A DNA stretch of 64,000 nt from Rhizobium sp. FKL33 (GCF_005222915.1 NZ_STFX01000018.1:142853-206852), one strand, 5' to 3'. Counted from the stretch's first letter, positions 1 through 9,311 are shown. Numbers and translations: made by a program. Notes: generated by a model not told the origin, from the letters alone.

Positions 1-1469
1 TCATCCATATCCCCGCGACTTTCTTCAGGGTTCTGCAAAAAGGCGTCGACATTCATCCCTATATGTCGGAGCCGGAAAAGGGCCTCAACGGCAGACCCTC
101 GATCGTGCCGCAGGGCAATGTTCTCGGCGGCGGCAGTTCCGTCAATGCGATGATCTATATCCGTGGTCATCGCAACGATTACGACACCTGGTCGCAGATG
201 GGCTGCAAGGGCTGGTCCTATGAGGATGTGCTGCCCGCCTTTCGTTCGCTCGAGAACAATCAGCGGATTTCCGACCGCTACCACGGGCGCTCCGGAACCC
301 TTTCGGTTTCCGATCCTCGTCATCGCCACCCCCTCAACGAGGCCTTTGTGAAGGCGGCCACGGAGGCTGGAATTCCGTTCAACGCCGATTTCAACGGCGC
401 GGTTCAGGACGGCGTCGGCTTCTACCAGAGCACCACGCGCAACGGCCGTCGCTGGTCGTCCGCTCAGGCATTTTTGCGGGAGGCCGAAAAGCGGTCCAAC
501 CTCAAGATCATGACCGAGACGAAAGTCGGCCGCATTCTGTTCACCGGCAAACGCGCGACCGGCGTGGAATTGCTCGACGGTCGCAAGATCGGCGCGTCGA
601 GAGAAATCGTGCTCGCGGCAGGAGCGATCGCCACCCCGAAAATCCTGCAATTGTCAGGGATCGGCGACGCTGAACATCTGGACGGCTTCGGCATTCCCGT
701 CGTCGCGGACCTACCGGGCGTCGGCGCAAATTTCCAGGATCACCTGGAAGTGCCCGTCCAGGGCGAGACGCGCGATCCCATTTCCATCCTGGGCGAGGAC
801 AAGGGCTTGCGCGCCGCCCTCCACATGATCCGCTATATCATGACGCATCGGGGCCTTCTCAGCTCGAATGTCGTGGAAAGCGGCGGCTTCGTCGATACCG
901 CCGGCACTGGGCAACCCGACATCCAGTTCCATGTCCTGCCGGTGCTCGTTGGTTTCGCAGATCGCGAACCTGAGCCGGGCCATGGGTTGTCGGTCGGACC
1001 CTGCTTCCTGAGACCGCGCTCGCGCGGCACGGTGAAATTGAGATCCGCCGATCCTCGCGACGGCGCGCTTTTCAACGCCAACTCGCTGTCTGATCCGCAG
1101 GATGTCGAAACACTAGTGCGCGGCGTCGAATTGGCCATTCGAATACTGGAAGCGCCGTCTTTGGCTCGGCTCGTCAAGCGCCGGGTGTTGCCCAAACCCG
1201 GCGTCGAGAAAGATCCGGAGGCGCTGAGAAGTTACATCCGCCAAACGGCCAAGACCGTGTTCCACCCATCCGGCACCGCCAAGATGGGACGGGCCGACGA
1301 CCGTATGGCCGTGGTCGGACCGGATCTGAAAGTCCATGGCGTCGACGGGCTGCGCGTGAGCGACGCCTCGGTCATGCCGACACTGGTGTCCGGCAACACC
1401 AATGCGCCCGCAATGATGATCGCGGCCCGAGCGGCGTCCTTCATCACCGGCAAGTCCATCCCGGCGTGA
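1..1469 (+). CDS. GMC-family FAD-dependent alcohol oxidoreductase, 5' end outside window
   Basis: The reading frame is open from base 3 to the stop, so the gene begins upstream of the window and the N-terminal FAD-binding glycine motif is missing. What remains is 488 residues. The GMC signature is visible (GGGSSVNAMIYIRG), followed by the substrate domain and the C-terminal catalytic region with FHPSGTAKMG and GNTNAPAMMIAARAA, which hold the His and Asn expected at the active site. The family (choline dehydrogenase and aryl/alkyl alcohol oxidases) oxidises primary alcohols to aldehydes. A Liv-type importer starts 83 bases downstream on the same strand and hpaBC follow it. Oxidation of an aromatic alcohol feeding 4-hydroxyphenylacetate is plausible but is inference; choline or another alcohol is equally possible from sequence alone. 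Confidence 0.9.
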   Translation, partial: IHIPATFFRVLQKGVDIHPYMSEPEKGLNGRPSIVPQGNVLGGGSSVNAMIYIRGHRNDYDTWSQMGCKGWSYEDVLPAFRSLENNQRISDRYHGRSGTLSVSDPRHRHPLNEAFVKAATEAGIPFNADFNGAVQDGVGFYQSTTRNGRRWSSAQAFLREAEKRSNLKIMTETKVGRILFTGKRATGVELLDGRKIGASREIVLAAGAIATPKILQLSGIGDAEHLDGFGIPVVADLPGVGANFQDHLEVPVQGETRDPISILGEDKGLRAALHMIRYIMTHRGLLSSNVVESGGFVDTAGTGQPDIQFHVLPVLVGFADREPEPGHGLSVGPCFLRPRSRGTVKLRSADPRDGALFNANSLSDPQDVETLVRGVELAIRILEAPSLARLVKRRVLPKPGVEKDPEALRSYIRQTAKTVFHPSGTAKMGRADDRMAVVGPDLKVHGVDGLRVSDASVMPTLVSGNTNAPAMMIAARAASFITGKSIPA

Positions 1470-1552
1470 TCGTCTCGCCGAGACCGACCGGCTGATTGGA
1501 GGCGGCCGGTCGCCCATCACAGGGCGACAGATAACAAATGGAGGAGAACCAC

Positions 1553-2809
1553 ATGAAAAGAACAACCTATCTGCTCGCCGCTTCCGCGGCGATTGTCCTG
1601 GCCGGCGGCGCAAGCGCGATGGCCGCCCCGAGTTGCGGTCTCAACAACGGCAAGAAGGCCGAGGGCGCGCCGATCCAGGTCGGCGCCGTCGTGGGCCAAA
1701 CCGGGCCGGACGATTTCTCGTCATCCGCAAAAGCCGCCCAGGCCTATTTCGACTGCGTCAACGCCAATGGCGGCGTCAATGGCCGCCCGATCGACTATCT
1801 GGTCGAAGATGACCAATGGAACCCAGAGGTCGCGGGACAGGTTGCCGCCAAACTCGTCAAGGACAAGAACGTGGTCGCCCTCGTCGGCAGCGCGTCTTTC
1901 GTGGAAATGGGCGTCAACGCCAAGCTCTATGAAGATGAAAACGTGATGTCCATGGCGTCCGGTTGCGCGGTCGCGGAATGCTTTGAATCGAAGAACATCG
2001 TGTCGACCAACCAGGGACCGCTGCCATCGAGCATCGGCGCGGCGCAATGGGCGGTCGCCAATCTCGAGTCCAAGAATGTCGTCTGCATTGGCCTGACCAT
2101 TCCCACCGTCGGGCGCTATTCCTGCGGCTGGACCGAAAAATACATGCAGTCCAAGAACCTGACCGGTTCGAGCGTGCTGATCGATCCCGGCGCGGCCGAC
2201 ATGAATTCCGCCTATCTCGAGGCCGTCGCGTCCGGAGCCGACACCATACTGGTCAATCTGCCTGCGGGCATGGCTGCCGCCTTCCTGCAGGTGGTGATGG
2301 AATCTGGGACGCAGGATCAATACAAATGGATTTCGTCGACCCCGCTTTACGACAAGGATGTGCCGGCTCTGCTCGGCGACGCCTGGTCGGGAAAGATGTA
2401 CATCAACGCCGAACTCACGCCGATCGACGGCACGGGGCCTGATGCGACCAACTGGCGCGAGATCATGGACAAATACGGCCAAGCGAGCGATCCGCGCGAC
2501 ACGTTCAGCCAGTCCGGCTACCTATCGGCCCGTTTCTTCGTCGACGCCATGCTGAAACTCGACCCGGCCAAGATCGATCGAAATTCCGTCACCGAAGCGA
2601 TCCGCGCCATCAAGAACGAGAAATCCGATCTTCTCTGCGGCCCCTACTATGTGGGCCCCGGCGATCGCCACATGCCGAACCACGCAAACGTGATGATGCA
2701 GATGATCGACGGCGGTTTCAAGCAGGTGGGCGGCTGCACTGATGTCGACAGCGCCTATCTCGATCCGATCCGCGCCCAGGAAAAAGAGCTCGGAATTTCC
2801 AGCAACTGA
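1553..2809 (+). CDS. Branched-chain-amino-acid-type ABC transporter substrate-binding protein
   Basis: The product has 418 residues and an N-terminal signal peptide with a hydrophobic core and a likely cleavage after AMA. The mature part matches the Leu/Ile/Val-binding (Peripla_BP_6) fold, with an early VGQTGPDDF segment and a CVNANGGVNG stretch typical of the family. The start was placed at 1553 because GAGGAG lies 7 bases upstream; an in-frame ATG at 1538 has no such site. The permeases and ATPases of the same importer follow directly. Members of this family carry amino acids, amides and aromatic acids, so the ligand is unknown. The position beside hpaBC and a GMC oxidoreductase makes an aromatic compound a reasonable guess. 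Confidence 0.9.
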   Translation: MKRTTYLLAASAAIVLAGGASAMAAPSCGLNNGKKAEGAPIQVGAVVGQTGPDDFSSSAKAAQAYFDCVNANGGVNGRPIDYLVEDDQWNPEVAGQVAAKLVKDKNVVALVGSASFVEMGVNAKLYEDENVMSMASGCAVAECFESKNIVSTNQGPLPSSIGAAQWAVANLESKNVVCIGLTIPTVGRYSCGWTEKYMQSKNLTGSSVLIDPGAADMNSAYLEAVASGADTILVNLPAGMAAAFLQVVMESGTQDQYKWISSTPLYDKDVPALLGDAWSGKMYINAELTPIDGTGPDATNWREIMDKYGQASDPRDTFSQSGYLSARFFVDAMLKLDPAKIDRNSVTEAIRAIKNEKSDLLCGPYYVGPGDRHMPNHANVMMQMIDGGFKQVGGCTDVDSAYLDPIRAQEKELGISSN

Positions 2810-2824
2810 TGAACGGATGAAGCG

Positions 2825-3697
2825 ATGGGCGCCTATGGCCTCTTCCTGGTGTCCGGCCTTGCCGTGGGCGCACTCTACGCCCTCGGCGGGGTCGGGCTCG
2901 TGCTGCTCAATCGGGCGACCGGCGTCTTGAACTTCGCCTATGGCGCGATTGGCGGCCTCGGCGCCATGTGCGCCTGGCAGATCCTGCAATGGGGTTATCC
3001 GGAGCCCTTGGCCTGGGTCGCCTGCCTTGCGGTCGGCGTCTTTCTGTCGGCCGGCTACGGCGCGCTGGTGGCGCCGGGGCTCGCCCATCGCGAGCCGGTC
3101 GTCAAGGCCATCGCGACCCTCGGCTTCGGCATCGCCATTCTCGGCGTGATGAACCTGCTCTGGGTGGTCAATCCGCGCAAGCTGACGCTCGCTCTCGACG
3201 GCGTGGCGATCAATTTCCTCGGACTGAGAATGACCGGCACGCGCCTTCTGGCTCTGGTCGCCGGCATTGTCATGACGGCCGGCATGGGATTGTTCCTCGC
3301 CCGCACGCGGCTCGGACTGATGATGCGGGTGCTTGCCGATGATCGCCAGCAGGCGGCCGTGCTTGGTACGCCGATCCGCAAGGTCGAGACCATCGCCTGG
3401 GGCTTTTCCGGCCTGATGGCGGGGATTACGGGCATGCTGTTCGGCGATCTCGTGCGGCTTGACCCGGCGGTCCTGACCTTCATCGTCATCCCCATCATCG
3501 CCACGACCGTCGTCGGCCGGCTGACCTCCATCCGCACGACATTTTTCGCCGGGCTCGCGATCGGCGTGATCGAAAGCTTTTTGACGCTTTACAAGCCGCT
3601 CGCCCCGTTCCGCATCGCCTCGCCGTTCATCGTGGCCATTCTGGCGCTGTTGTGGCTGCAGCGCGGCCGCAGGCTGACATTCGCAGGAGCCGACTGA
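2825..3697 (+). CDS. LivH-type ABC transporter permease
   Basis: A hydrophobic protein of 290 residues with about eight membrane segments, matching the first permease of branched-chain-type importers. The N-terminus has the GLAVGALYALGGVGLVLLNR pattern typical of LivH. It starts 15 bases after the binding-protein stop, behind a GGATGAAG ribosome-binding site. Its stop codon overlaps the start of the next permease (TGATG), which suggests translational coupling. It should form the inner-membrane channel with the downstream LivM-type protein. Confidence 0.9.
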   Translation: MGAYGLFLVSGLAVGALYALGGVGLVLLNRATGVLNFAYGAIGGLGAMCAWQILQWGYPEPLAWVACLAVGVFLSAGYGALVAPGLAHREPVVKAIATLGFGIAILGVMNLLWVVNPRKLTLALDGVAINFLGLRMTGTRLLALVAGIVMTAGMGLFLARTRLGLMMRVLADDRQQAAVLGTPIRKVETIAWGFSGLMAGITGMLFGDLVRLDPAVLTFIVIPIIATTVVGRLTSIRTTFFAGLAIGVIESFLTLYKPLAPFRIASPFIVAILALLWLQRGRRLTFAGAD

Positions 3698-4731
3698 TGC
3701 AGACAGCCCGATCCCTACCCACATCCGACGTCGCCTCGACCATCGGGAAGCGGGACCGTAAGCCCCTGCCCCGCGCCTGGGCGCCGCTTGGGTTGATTTT
3801 CGCCGCTTTCCTGCTCCCATCCGTTGCCGGCGCCCTGTGGCTCAAGGTGATGACGTCGGTGGTGATCTACACGCTCACCGCAGCCAGCATCGGTCTTCTC
3901 TACCGCAAGCTCGGCCAGGTGTCGCTGGCCCAGGTCGCCTTCATGGGATGCGGCGGTTGGGTCGCCCTTCGCCTCGCTTATGGCGTCGGTCTTCCGTTCG
4001 AGCTGAACATCTTTGTCGGGGGGCTGTTTGCTGCGCTGACGGGCATGATCTTCGCCTATCCCGCTCTCAAGATGCGCGGGCTCTATCTTGCGCTCGTCAC
4101 CTTGATGGCGGCCGGCGGCTTCGGAATTCTCATCAATGTGCTGCAATTTCCGAATGGCGGGCCGGGATTTCTGGGTTTCGCTGTCAAATCCGTGTCCTAC
4201 ATGCCCCGACCATGGGTCGCCCAAACCGACGCAGCCTATTTTCGGTATTGCGTGATCGTCGTCGCTCTCGGTTTCGGCCTGATCTATCTGCATGAACATT
4301 CGAGGCCGGGGCGAGCCTGGTCGCTGATCCGGCGCAGCGAAGCGGTCGCCATGTCCGCTGGCGTCAATGTGACCGCCTACAAGATCTGGGGCTTCGGCTT
4401 GTCGGGTTTTCTGGCCGGCGTCGCCGGCGGTCTGCTCGCCGGCAATCTCCAGCTTCTCGACGCCCGTTCCTTTCCGCCGGCGGAATCCGTCATGATTTTC
4501 GCCCTGACGGTGGTCGGAGGAGCATGGCATTGGTACGGGGCCGTGATCGCCGCGCTGCTTTATCGGTTCATGCCCGCTTTGCTCAACGATCTCGGCGTCA
4601 ACGGCGACGCCGCCTATATCATTTTCGGCGCGGCGCTCATTCACGCGCTGATCACCGCACCGCAGGGCATCGCCGGTCAGATCGCTGGGCTTTCGACGCG
4701 CTGGACAAAGGGATGGGGAGCTTCGAGATGA
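3697..4731 (+). CDS. LivM-type ABC transporter permease
   Basis: A 344-residue membrane protein with a polar N-terminal tail of about 25 residues and then roughly eight to ten hydrophobic segments. It is the second permease of the Liv-type importer. The start at 3697 is preferred over an in-frame ATG at 3652 because it overlaps the upstream stop and has GCAGGAGC just before it. The 3' end overlaps the next gene by ATGA. Confidence 0.9.
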   Translation: MQTARSLPTSDVASTIGKRDRKPLPRAWAPLGLIFAAFLLPSVAGALWLKVMTSVVIYTLTAASIGLLYRKLGQVSLAQVAFMGCGGWVALRLAYGVGLPFELNIFVGGLFAALTGMIFAYPALKMRGLYLALVTLMAAGGFGILINVLQFPNGGPGFLGFAVKSVSYMPRPWVAQTDAAYFRYCVIVVALGFGLIYLHEHSRPGRAWSLIRRSEAVAMSAGVNVTAYKIWGFGLSGFLAGVAGGLLAGNLQLLDARSFPPAESVMIFALTVVGGAWHWYGAVIAALLYRFMPALLNDLGVNGDAAYIIFGAALIHALITAPQGIAGQIAGLSTRWTKGWGASR

Positions 4732-5444
4732 TTTCCATTCGCGATATCACGGTGAGTTTCGGCGGCGTTCGAGCGCTCAACCGGGTCACAGTGGAGCTCA
4801 ACGATCCGGTTGTCGGGATCATCGGCCCCAACGGGGCCGGCAAGACCACCTTTCTCAATGTCCTCTCGGGTTTCATCACGCCCGCCAGCGGGTCCATCAG
4901 GGCCTTCGACACCGAGATCCTGCCGATGTCGCCGCACCGACGCAGCCGATGGGGCCTCCGTCGGTCCTTCCAGAAGGAGCAGGTCGTCGACGAGCTGACG
5001 GTTGAGAACAATGTCGCCGTCATGCTCGACAGCCTCGGCCTGTCCGCAGCCGAGCGCGAGCGTCAGTTGGCCGGCGCGCTCGACTTCTGTGGCCTTGCAT
5101 CCATTCGCAAGGCCCGCGCGAGCGGTCTCAACGCGTTCGAGCGGCGCATGACGGAAATTGCGCGCTGCGTGACGGGTCGGCCGAAAGTGTTGATGCTGGA
5201 TGAACCGGGAGCGGGATTGAGTCAGATCGAAGTCGACAGGCTTCGCCAGATCATCCTCGACATCCACGCGTATAACGGCGCCGTGACCTTGCTGATCGAC
5301 CATGACGTCGATCTGATCCAAGCCGTGTGCCAATCCACCATGGTGCTGGATTTCGGATCGCTGGTGACGTCTGGTCCGACCCGGGACGTCCTCAATGATC
5401 CCCGCGTGCGCGCTGTCTATCTCGGCGCCGAGGAGGTGGCATGA
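4728..5444 (+). CDS. LivG-type ABC transporter ATP-binding protein with atypical signature motif
   Basis: The product has 238 residues. Walker A (GPNGAGKTT) and Walker B (VLMLDEPGAGL) are intact, as is the switch His (LLIDHDVD). The ABC signature is unusual: where LivG proteins have LSYGQQR followed by LEIAR, this one reads LNAFERRMTEIAR, losing the Ser and the Gly of LSxGQ. The downstream partner keeps a normal signature, so the heterodimer may have one degenerate ATP site, as in other asymmetric ABC pairs. The start at 4728 overlaps the upstream stop (ATGA) and has GGGGAG 7 bases before it; the frame is open further upstream but that part overlaps the permease. Confidence 0.9.
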   Translation: MISIRDITVSFGGVRALNRVTVELNDPVVGIIGPNGAGKTTFLNVLSGFITPASGSIRAFDTEILPMSPHRRSRWGLRRSFQKEQVVDELTVENNVAVMLDSLGLSAAERERQLAGALDFCGLASIRKARASGLNAFERRMTEIARCVTGRPKVLMLDEPGAGLSQIEVDRLRQIILDIHAYNGAVTLLIDHDVDLIQAVCQSTMVLDFGSLVTSGPTRDVLNDPRVRAVYLGAEEVA

Positions 5445-6151
5445 GCCGCATAGCCATACACAATCTAAATGTCAGGCGAGGCAACAAACGGGCGGTCGAT
5501 GATTTCTCGCTCACCTTGCAGAGCGGCCGCATCACCGCTCTCCTCGGTCCCAACGGAGCGGGCAAGAGCACGCTGGTCCTGGCGCTGGCGGGCGTATTGC
5601 CGATCGAAAGCGGCGCTATCGACATTGATGGCAGATCGATGGCGGGCCAGCCGCCGGAGACGATCCGCGCCGCCGGCCTCGCCGCGGTTCCCGAGGGCCA
5701 TCGCGTGCTTTCCGGTCTCAGCGTTCTCGACAATCTCAGGGCCGCCGGCTTCGTGCACAGCCGTATCGACGCCGAGAGCGCGGTCGAGGACGTGTTCGAC
5801 ATTTTCCCGGAACTGGCCGAGCGCAAGGCTCAGTTGGCCGGATCGATGTCGGGCGGCCAGCAGCAGATGTTGGCGCTCGGCCAGGCCCTCGTCGCCCGGC
5901 CAAAATTCATTCTGGCGGACGAAATGTCACTCGGCCTGTCGCCTCTGATCGTCAAGCGGCTCATGGGCGTCCTCGTCAGACTGGCCGAAGGCGGCGCCGG
6001 CGTTCTCTTGATCGAACAGTTCACCCATATCGCATTGAAGGTCGCAAGCGAAGCCAGCGTCATGTCGCGGGGCAAAATCACCTTTCTCGGCCCGCCAGAG
6101 ACATTGATCAACGAACCCGAGATCCTGCATCGCGCCTATCTGGCCCAATAG
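5441..6151 (+). CDS. LivF-type ABC transporter ATP-binding protein
   Basis: A 236-residue ATPase with Walker A (GPNGAGKST), a canonical signature (MSGGQQQ), Walker B (FILADEMSLGL) and the family-typical VPEGHRVLSGLSV segment. It overlaps the previous ATPase gene by ATGA and is the last gene of the five-gene Liv-type importer. The next gene lies on the opposite strand 19 bases away, so the operon ends here; no clear hairpin terminator is visible in that short gap. Confidence 0.92.
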   Translation: MSRIAIHNLNVRRGNKRAVDDFSLTLQSGRITALLGPNGAGKSTLVLALAGVLPIESGAIDIDGRSMAGQPPETIRAAGLAAVPEGHRVLSGLSVLDNLRAAGFVHSRIDAESAVEDVFDIFPELAERKAQLAGSMSGGQQQMLALGQALVARPKFILADEMSLGLSPLIVKRLMGVLVRLAEGGAGVLLIEQFTHIALKVASEASVMSRGKITFLGPPETLINEPEILHRAYLAQ

Positions 6152-6170
6152 ACACGAAGAGCCAGATTTT

Positions 6171-7046
6171 TCAACGAGAGGCGGCGCCGCTGTGATCGGC
6201 GCGCCACTCGCTCGGTGACATGCCGGCCTTCAACTTGAAAAAGCGTGAAAAATAGGCCGCATCCTTGAAGCCGATTTCATAGGCGATGTCTTCGAGCGGT
6301 CGGATCGTGAATTGAAGCAGGCGTTTTGCTTCGAGAAGGCGTCGTTCGTTGATGAAGGCCTTCACGCTCTTGCCGAAACTCTGTTCGCAGGCGCGGCCCA
6401 GGAGATGCGGCGTTGTCCCGAGCGTGGAAACATATCGGTCGACCGGCCAGTTGTCGCGAAAATGGAGATCGACCAGACGCCGAAATTCAGAGGCAAGCAA
6501 TCCGCTTTCGGAAGGGCCATCAACAGTCTGGTCAGGTCGGAGCCGGGCGATTTCCGTCAAGGCCACCGCCGTGAGCGCAAGCAGGATCTGGTCCGCCCCC
6601 GGCCTGTTGTCGCGATACTCGGACGCAATCTGATCCATGACCTGTGAAAGCCGCCGCCAACCCTCGTCGTCGCTTCGATCGGTGATGAGCAGGGGCGCAT
6701 CAAGGGGCAGGATCGTCTGGCGTCTCATCGGAACGAGAGCGCTATCGGCGATGGACAGAACGATGGCGTCGCTGGTCGCCGGCTCCACGCTGAAGCCGTG
6801 GACCACGCCGCTCGGGACGAAACTGACCGTCGGCGCCAAAAAATCCAACCGCCGATCCTCGATGAAATAGGCGCCGTGCCCACTCGTCCAGAAGGTGATC
6901 TGCGCCATTCGCGCATGACGATGCGCCGAAACCTCCCCAAGATGGACATTTCTTCGCGCCATCACCGTCTCGACATGCAGAAAACCGACATCGAGCGGAC
7001 GGTCAGGTTCCCCATAGACAAAAAAGGATGGAACGGCTTCGGTCAT
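6171..7046 (-). CDS. AraC-family transcriptional regulator, likely activator of hpaBC
   Basis: The product has 291 residues: an N-terminal cupin-like sensing half (with the HLGEVSAHRHARMAQITFW segment) and a C-terminal AraC/XylS double helix-turn-helix ending in the classical stretch with IAYEIGFKDAAYFSRFFK. The gene is divergent from hpaB with 99 bases between the two starts. In several bacteria hpaB/hpaC are controlled by an AraC-family activator called HpaA, and size, domain order and position fit that role, but I assign the function by context only. The start at 7046 was chosen because further upstream codons would run through the hpaB leader; its ribosome-binding site is weak. Confidence 0.85.
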   Translation of the reverse strand: MTEAVPSFFVYGEPDRPLDVGFLHVETVMARRNVHLGEVSAHRHARMAQITFWTSGHGAYFIEDRRLDFLAPTVSFVPSGVVHGFSVEPATSDAIVLSIADSALVPMRRQTILPLDAPLLITDRSDDEGWRRLSQVMDQIASEYRDNRPGADQILLALTAVALTEIARLRPDQTVDGPSESGLLASEFRRLVDLHFRDNWPVDRYVSTLGTTPHLLGRACEQSFGKSVKAFINERRLLEAKRLLQFTIRPLEDIAYEIGFKDAAYFSRFFKLKAGMSPSEWRADHSGAASR

Positions 7047-7145
7047 CGCAACGCCGGAAAAAGTGCAAGTGATTTTGCCATTCTGTGCATGGAGAGAGGG
7101 GAGCGCAAGCACTAAAATCTTGATCAACGTCAAAGGAGGAGTTCC

Positions 7146-8711
7146 ATGAATATTCAGACCCGTCGACCAGGTATGTTGCCCGAGGATTACCGAGCGGAGA
7201 CCACGCGCCCCTTCACCGGCGAGGAATATCTCGCCTCCCTGCGGGACGGCCGAGAGGTCTATGTCAATGGCGAACGGGTCGCCGACGTGACGTCGCACCC
7301 TTCCATGCGCAATTCCGCCCGCTCCATCGCCCGCATGTATGACGCGCTCCATGCCGAAAAAACCAAGGCGAGACTGACGTCTCCGACCGACACCGGCAAT
7401 GGCGGTTACACCCACAAATATTTCCGTGTCGCGAAATCGTCGGAGGAACTGGTCGCCCAGCAGGGGGCCATCGCCGATTGGGCGCGGATGTCCTATGGCT
7501 GGATGGGCCGGACCGCCGACTACAAGGCGGCGTTGATGAACACGCTCGGCGCCAATGCCGACTGGTACGGCCAGTTCAAGGACAATGCGCTCGCCTGGCA
7601 CAAACGGGCGCAGGAATCGGTTCTGTTCATGAACCACGCGATCGTCAATCCGCCGATCGATCGCCACAAGCCGGCAGACGCCGTCAAGGATGTCTTCGTT
7701 CACATCACCAAGGAAACCGACGCTGGCATCTATGTCTCAGGCGCGAAGGTCGTCGCCACATCCTCGGCGCTGACGCATTACAATTTTCTCGCCCAGAGTT
7801 CGGCAACCGTTACGGAAGATCCGTCGCTCTCGGTCATGTTCATCGTGCCGATGAATGCGCCGGGCATCAAGATGTTTTGCCGCGTCTCCTACGAGCAGAC
7901 CGCGAACACCGTCGGCACGCCTTTCGACTATCCGCTGTCTTCGCGCTTTGACGAGAATGACGCCATTCTCGTTCTCGACAATGTGTTCATCCCCTGGGAA
8001 GACGTGCTGGTTCTGCGCGACGCCGCCAAGATCCTCTCCTTCCATCCGGCGTCGGGGTTCATGCACGGTTATTGCTTCCAGGGCTGCACGCGTCTGGCCG
8101 TGAAGCTGGACTTCATCGCCGGCCTGCTGGCCAAGGCGTTGCGCGCCACCGGCGGCGATGCCTTCCGAGGCAATCAGGCGATGCTGGGCGAGGTCATCGC
8201 GATCCGGCACCAGTTCTGGACCTTCTCCAACGCCATGGCGCACAATCCGATCCCCTGGGCGAACGGCGCTGTCCTTCCCAATCTCGAAGCTGCGTTGTGC
8301 TATCGCACCTTCATGTCGGAGGCCTATCCGAAGGTCATCGACATCGTCCGCCGCACGGTCGCCTCTGGGCTGATCTACCTGCCCTCCTCGGCCAAGGATT
8401 TCGCCAATCCAGAGATCGACCGCTATCTGGCGCAATATGTGCGCGGCTCCGACAACATGGGCCATATCGAGCGCATCAAGATCATGAAGCTCCTCTGGGA
8501 CGCGACCGGCACAGAATTCGGCGGCCGCCACGCGCTCTATGAACTTAACTATGCCGGCGCGCCGGAAGAAGTCCGTCTTCAGGTGCTGAAGGGCGCCGAA
8601 CGCGGCGGACGTCTTCGTGAAATGGAAGCCCTGGTGGACGCCTGCATGGCCGACTACGACGAAAACGGCTGGACCGGCGACACCTGGCTCAACCCTCTCA
8701 CCCAGGGATGA
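7146..8711 (+). CDS. hpaB: 4-Hydroxyphenylacetate 3-monooxygenase, oxygenase component
   Basis: A 521-residue protein of the HpaB/PvcC family, which uses reduced FAD and O2 to hydroxylate 4-hydroxyphenylacetate to 3,4-dihydroxyphenylacetate (homoprotocatechuate). Family landmarks are present: the N-terminal TGEEYLASLRDGREVYVNGE, the RMSYGWMGRTADYK segment, and the MNHAIVNPPIDRHK region. Full length compares well with the usual size of about 520. A strong site (AAAGGAGGAG) precedes the ATG. The reductase gene follows directly, as is usual for this two-component enzyme, and the homoprotocatechuate ring-cleavage genes lie 11 kb downstream in the same window. Confidence 0.95.
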   Translation: MNIQTRRPGMLPEDYRAETTRPFTGEEYLASLRDGREVYVNGERVADVTSHPSMRNSARSIARMYDALHAEKTKARLTSPTDTGNGGYTHKYFRVAKSSEELVAQQGAIADWARMSYGWMGRTADYKAALMNTLGANADWYGQFKDNALAWHKRAQESVLFMNHAIVNPPIDRHKPADAVKDVFVHITKETDAGIYVSGAKVVATSSALTHYNFLAQSSATVTEDPSLSVMFIVPMNAPGIKMFCRVSYEQTANTVGTPFDYPLSSRFDENDAILVLDNVFIPWEDVLVLRDAAKILSFHPASGFMHGYCFQGCTRLAVKLDFIAGLLAKALRATGGDAFRGNQAMLGEVIAIRHQFWTFSNAMAHNPIPWANGAVLPNLEAALCYRTFMSEAYPKVIDIVRRTVASGLIYLPSSAKDFANPEIDRYLAQYVRGSDNMGHIERIKIMKLLWDATGTEFGGRHALYELNYAGAPEEVRLQVLKGAERGGRLREMEALVDACMADYDENGWTGDTWLNPLTQG

Positions 8712-8722
8712 GGAGAAAGACC

Positions 8723-9235
8723 ATGGAGGATACGGTTTCGAAAACCGACTTTCGCGACGCGATGTCCCGGGTCTGCGCCCCGGTCAACGTGATCACCACC
8801 AATGGTCCGGCGGGGCGCGGCGGCTTCACCGCCACCGCCATGTGCAGCGTCACCGACGAGCCGCCGACGCTGCTGGTCTGCATGAACGGCAAGTCGGCGC
8901 AATCCGGCCTCTTCCTGGAGAACCGCCGCTTTTGCGTCAATGTGCTCGCCAATGACCATCAGGAACTCGCCGGCTATTTCGCGGGCAAGCAGGCGGACAT
9001 GTCCGCCCGCTACGCCGCCGCCCACTGGGTCGACATGCCCTCGGGCAGCCAGGCGCTCGCGGATGCGATGGTGTCGTTCGACTGCAGGCTGGTCGAGGCG
9101 AAACTGGTCGGAACGCACAATATCTTCATCGGTCAGGTCATCGGCATCCGGTCGCGACCCGACGGCGAGGCGTTGCTGTATTTCGATCGCAATTACGTGC
9201 GGGTGCCGTCGCAGGTCGGCAGCTTCGGCGGGTGA
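8723..9235 (+). CDS. hpaC: 4-Hydroxyphenylacetate 3-monooxygenase, flavin reductase component
   Basis: A 170-residue flavin:NAD(P)H reductase of the HpaC/flavin-reductase-like family, supplying reduced flavin to HpaB. The conserved FRDAMSRVCAPVNVITT opening, the GGFTATAMCSVTDEPP segment and FCVNVLANDHQELA are visible. The start at 8723 is preferred because GAGGAGA (8710-8716) is well placed; an alternative ATG at 8708 overlaps the hpaB stop. A strong hairpin follows the stop codon. Confidence 0.93.
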   Translation: MEDTVSKTDFRDAMSRVCAPVNVITTNGPAGRGGFTATAMCSVTDEPPTLLVCMNGKSAQSGLFLENRRFCVNVLANDHQELAGYFAGKQADMSARYAAAHWVDMPSGSQALADAMVSFDCRLVEAKLVGTHNIFIGQVIGIRSRPDGEALLYFDRNYVRVPSQVGSFGG

Positions 9236-9243
9236 CTATGAAA

Positions 9244-9273
9244 GCGCCCCGCCTCATGATCGAGGCGGGGCGC
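9244..9273. terminator. Strong hairpin between convergent operons
   Basis: A perfect 12-bp stem (GCGCCCCGCCTC with its complement) encloses a 6-base loop. It sits 8 bases after the hpaC stop and 38 bases before the 3' end of the convergent aldehyde dehydrogenase gene. There is no good T-run on either side, so it may be a bidirectional transcript end or an mRNA-stabilising stem. Confidence 0.7.
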
Positions 9274-9311
9274 TCCTATCCAGAGAGAAATGCTCGTCCT
9301 TTGTTACGGCG

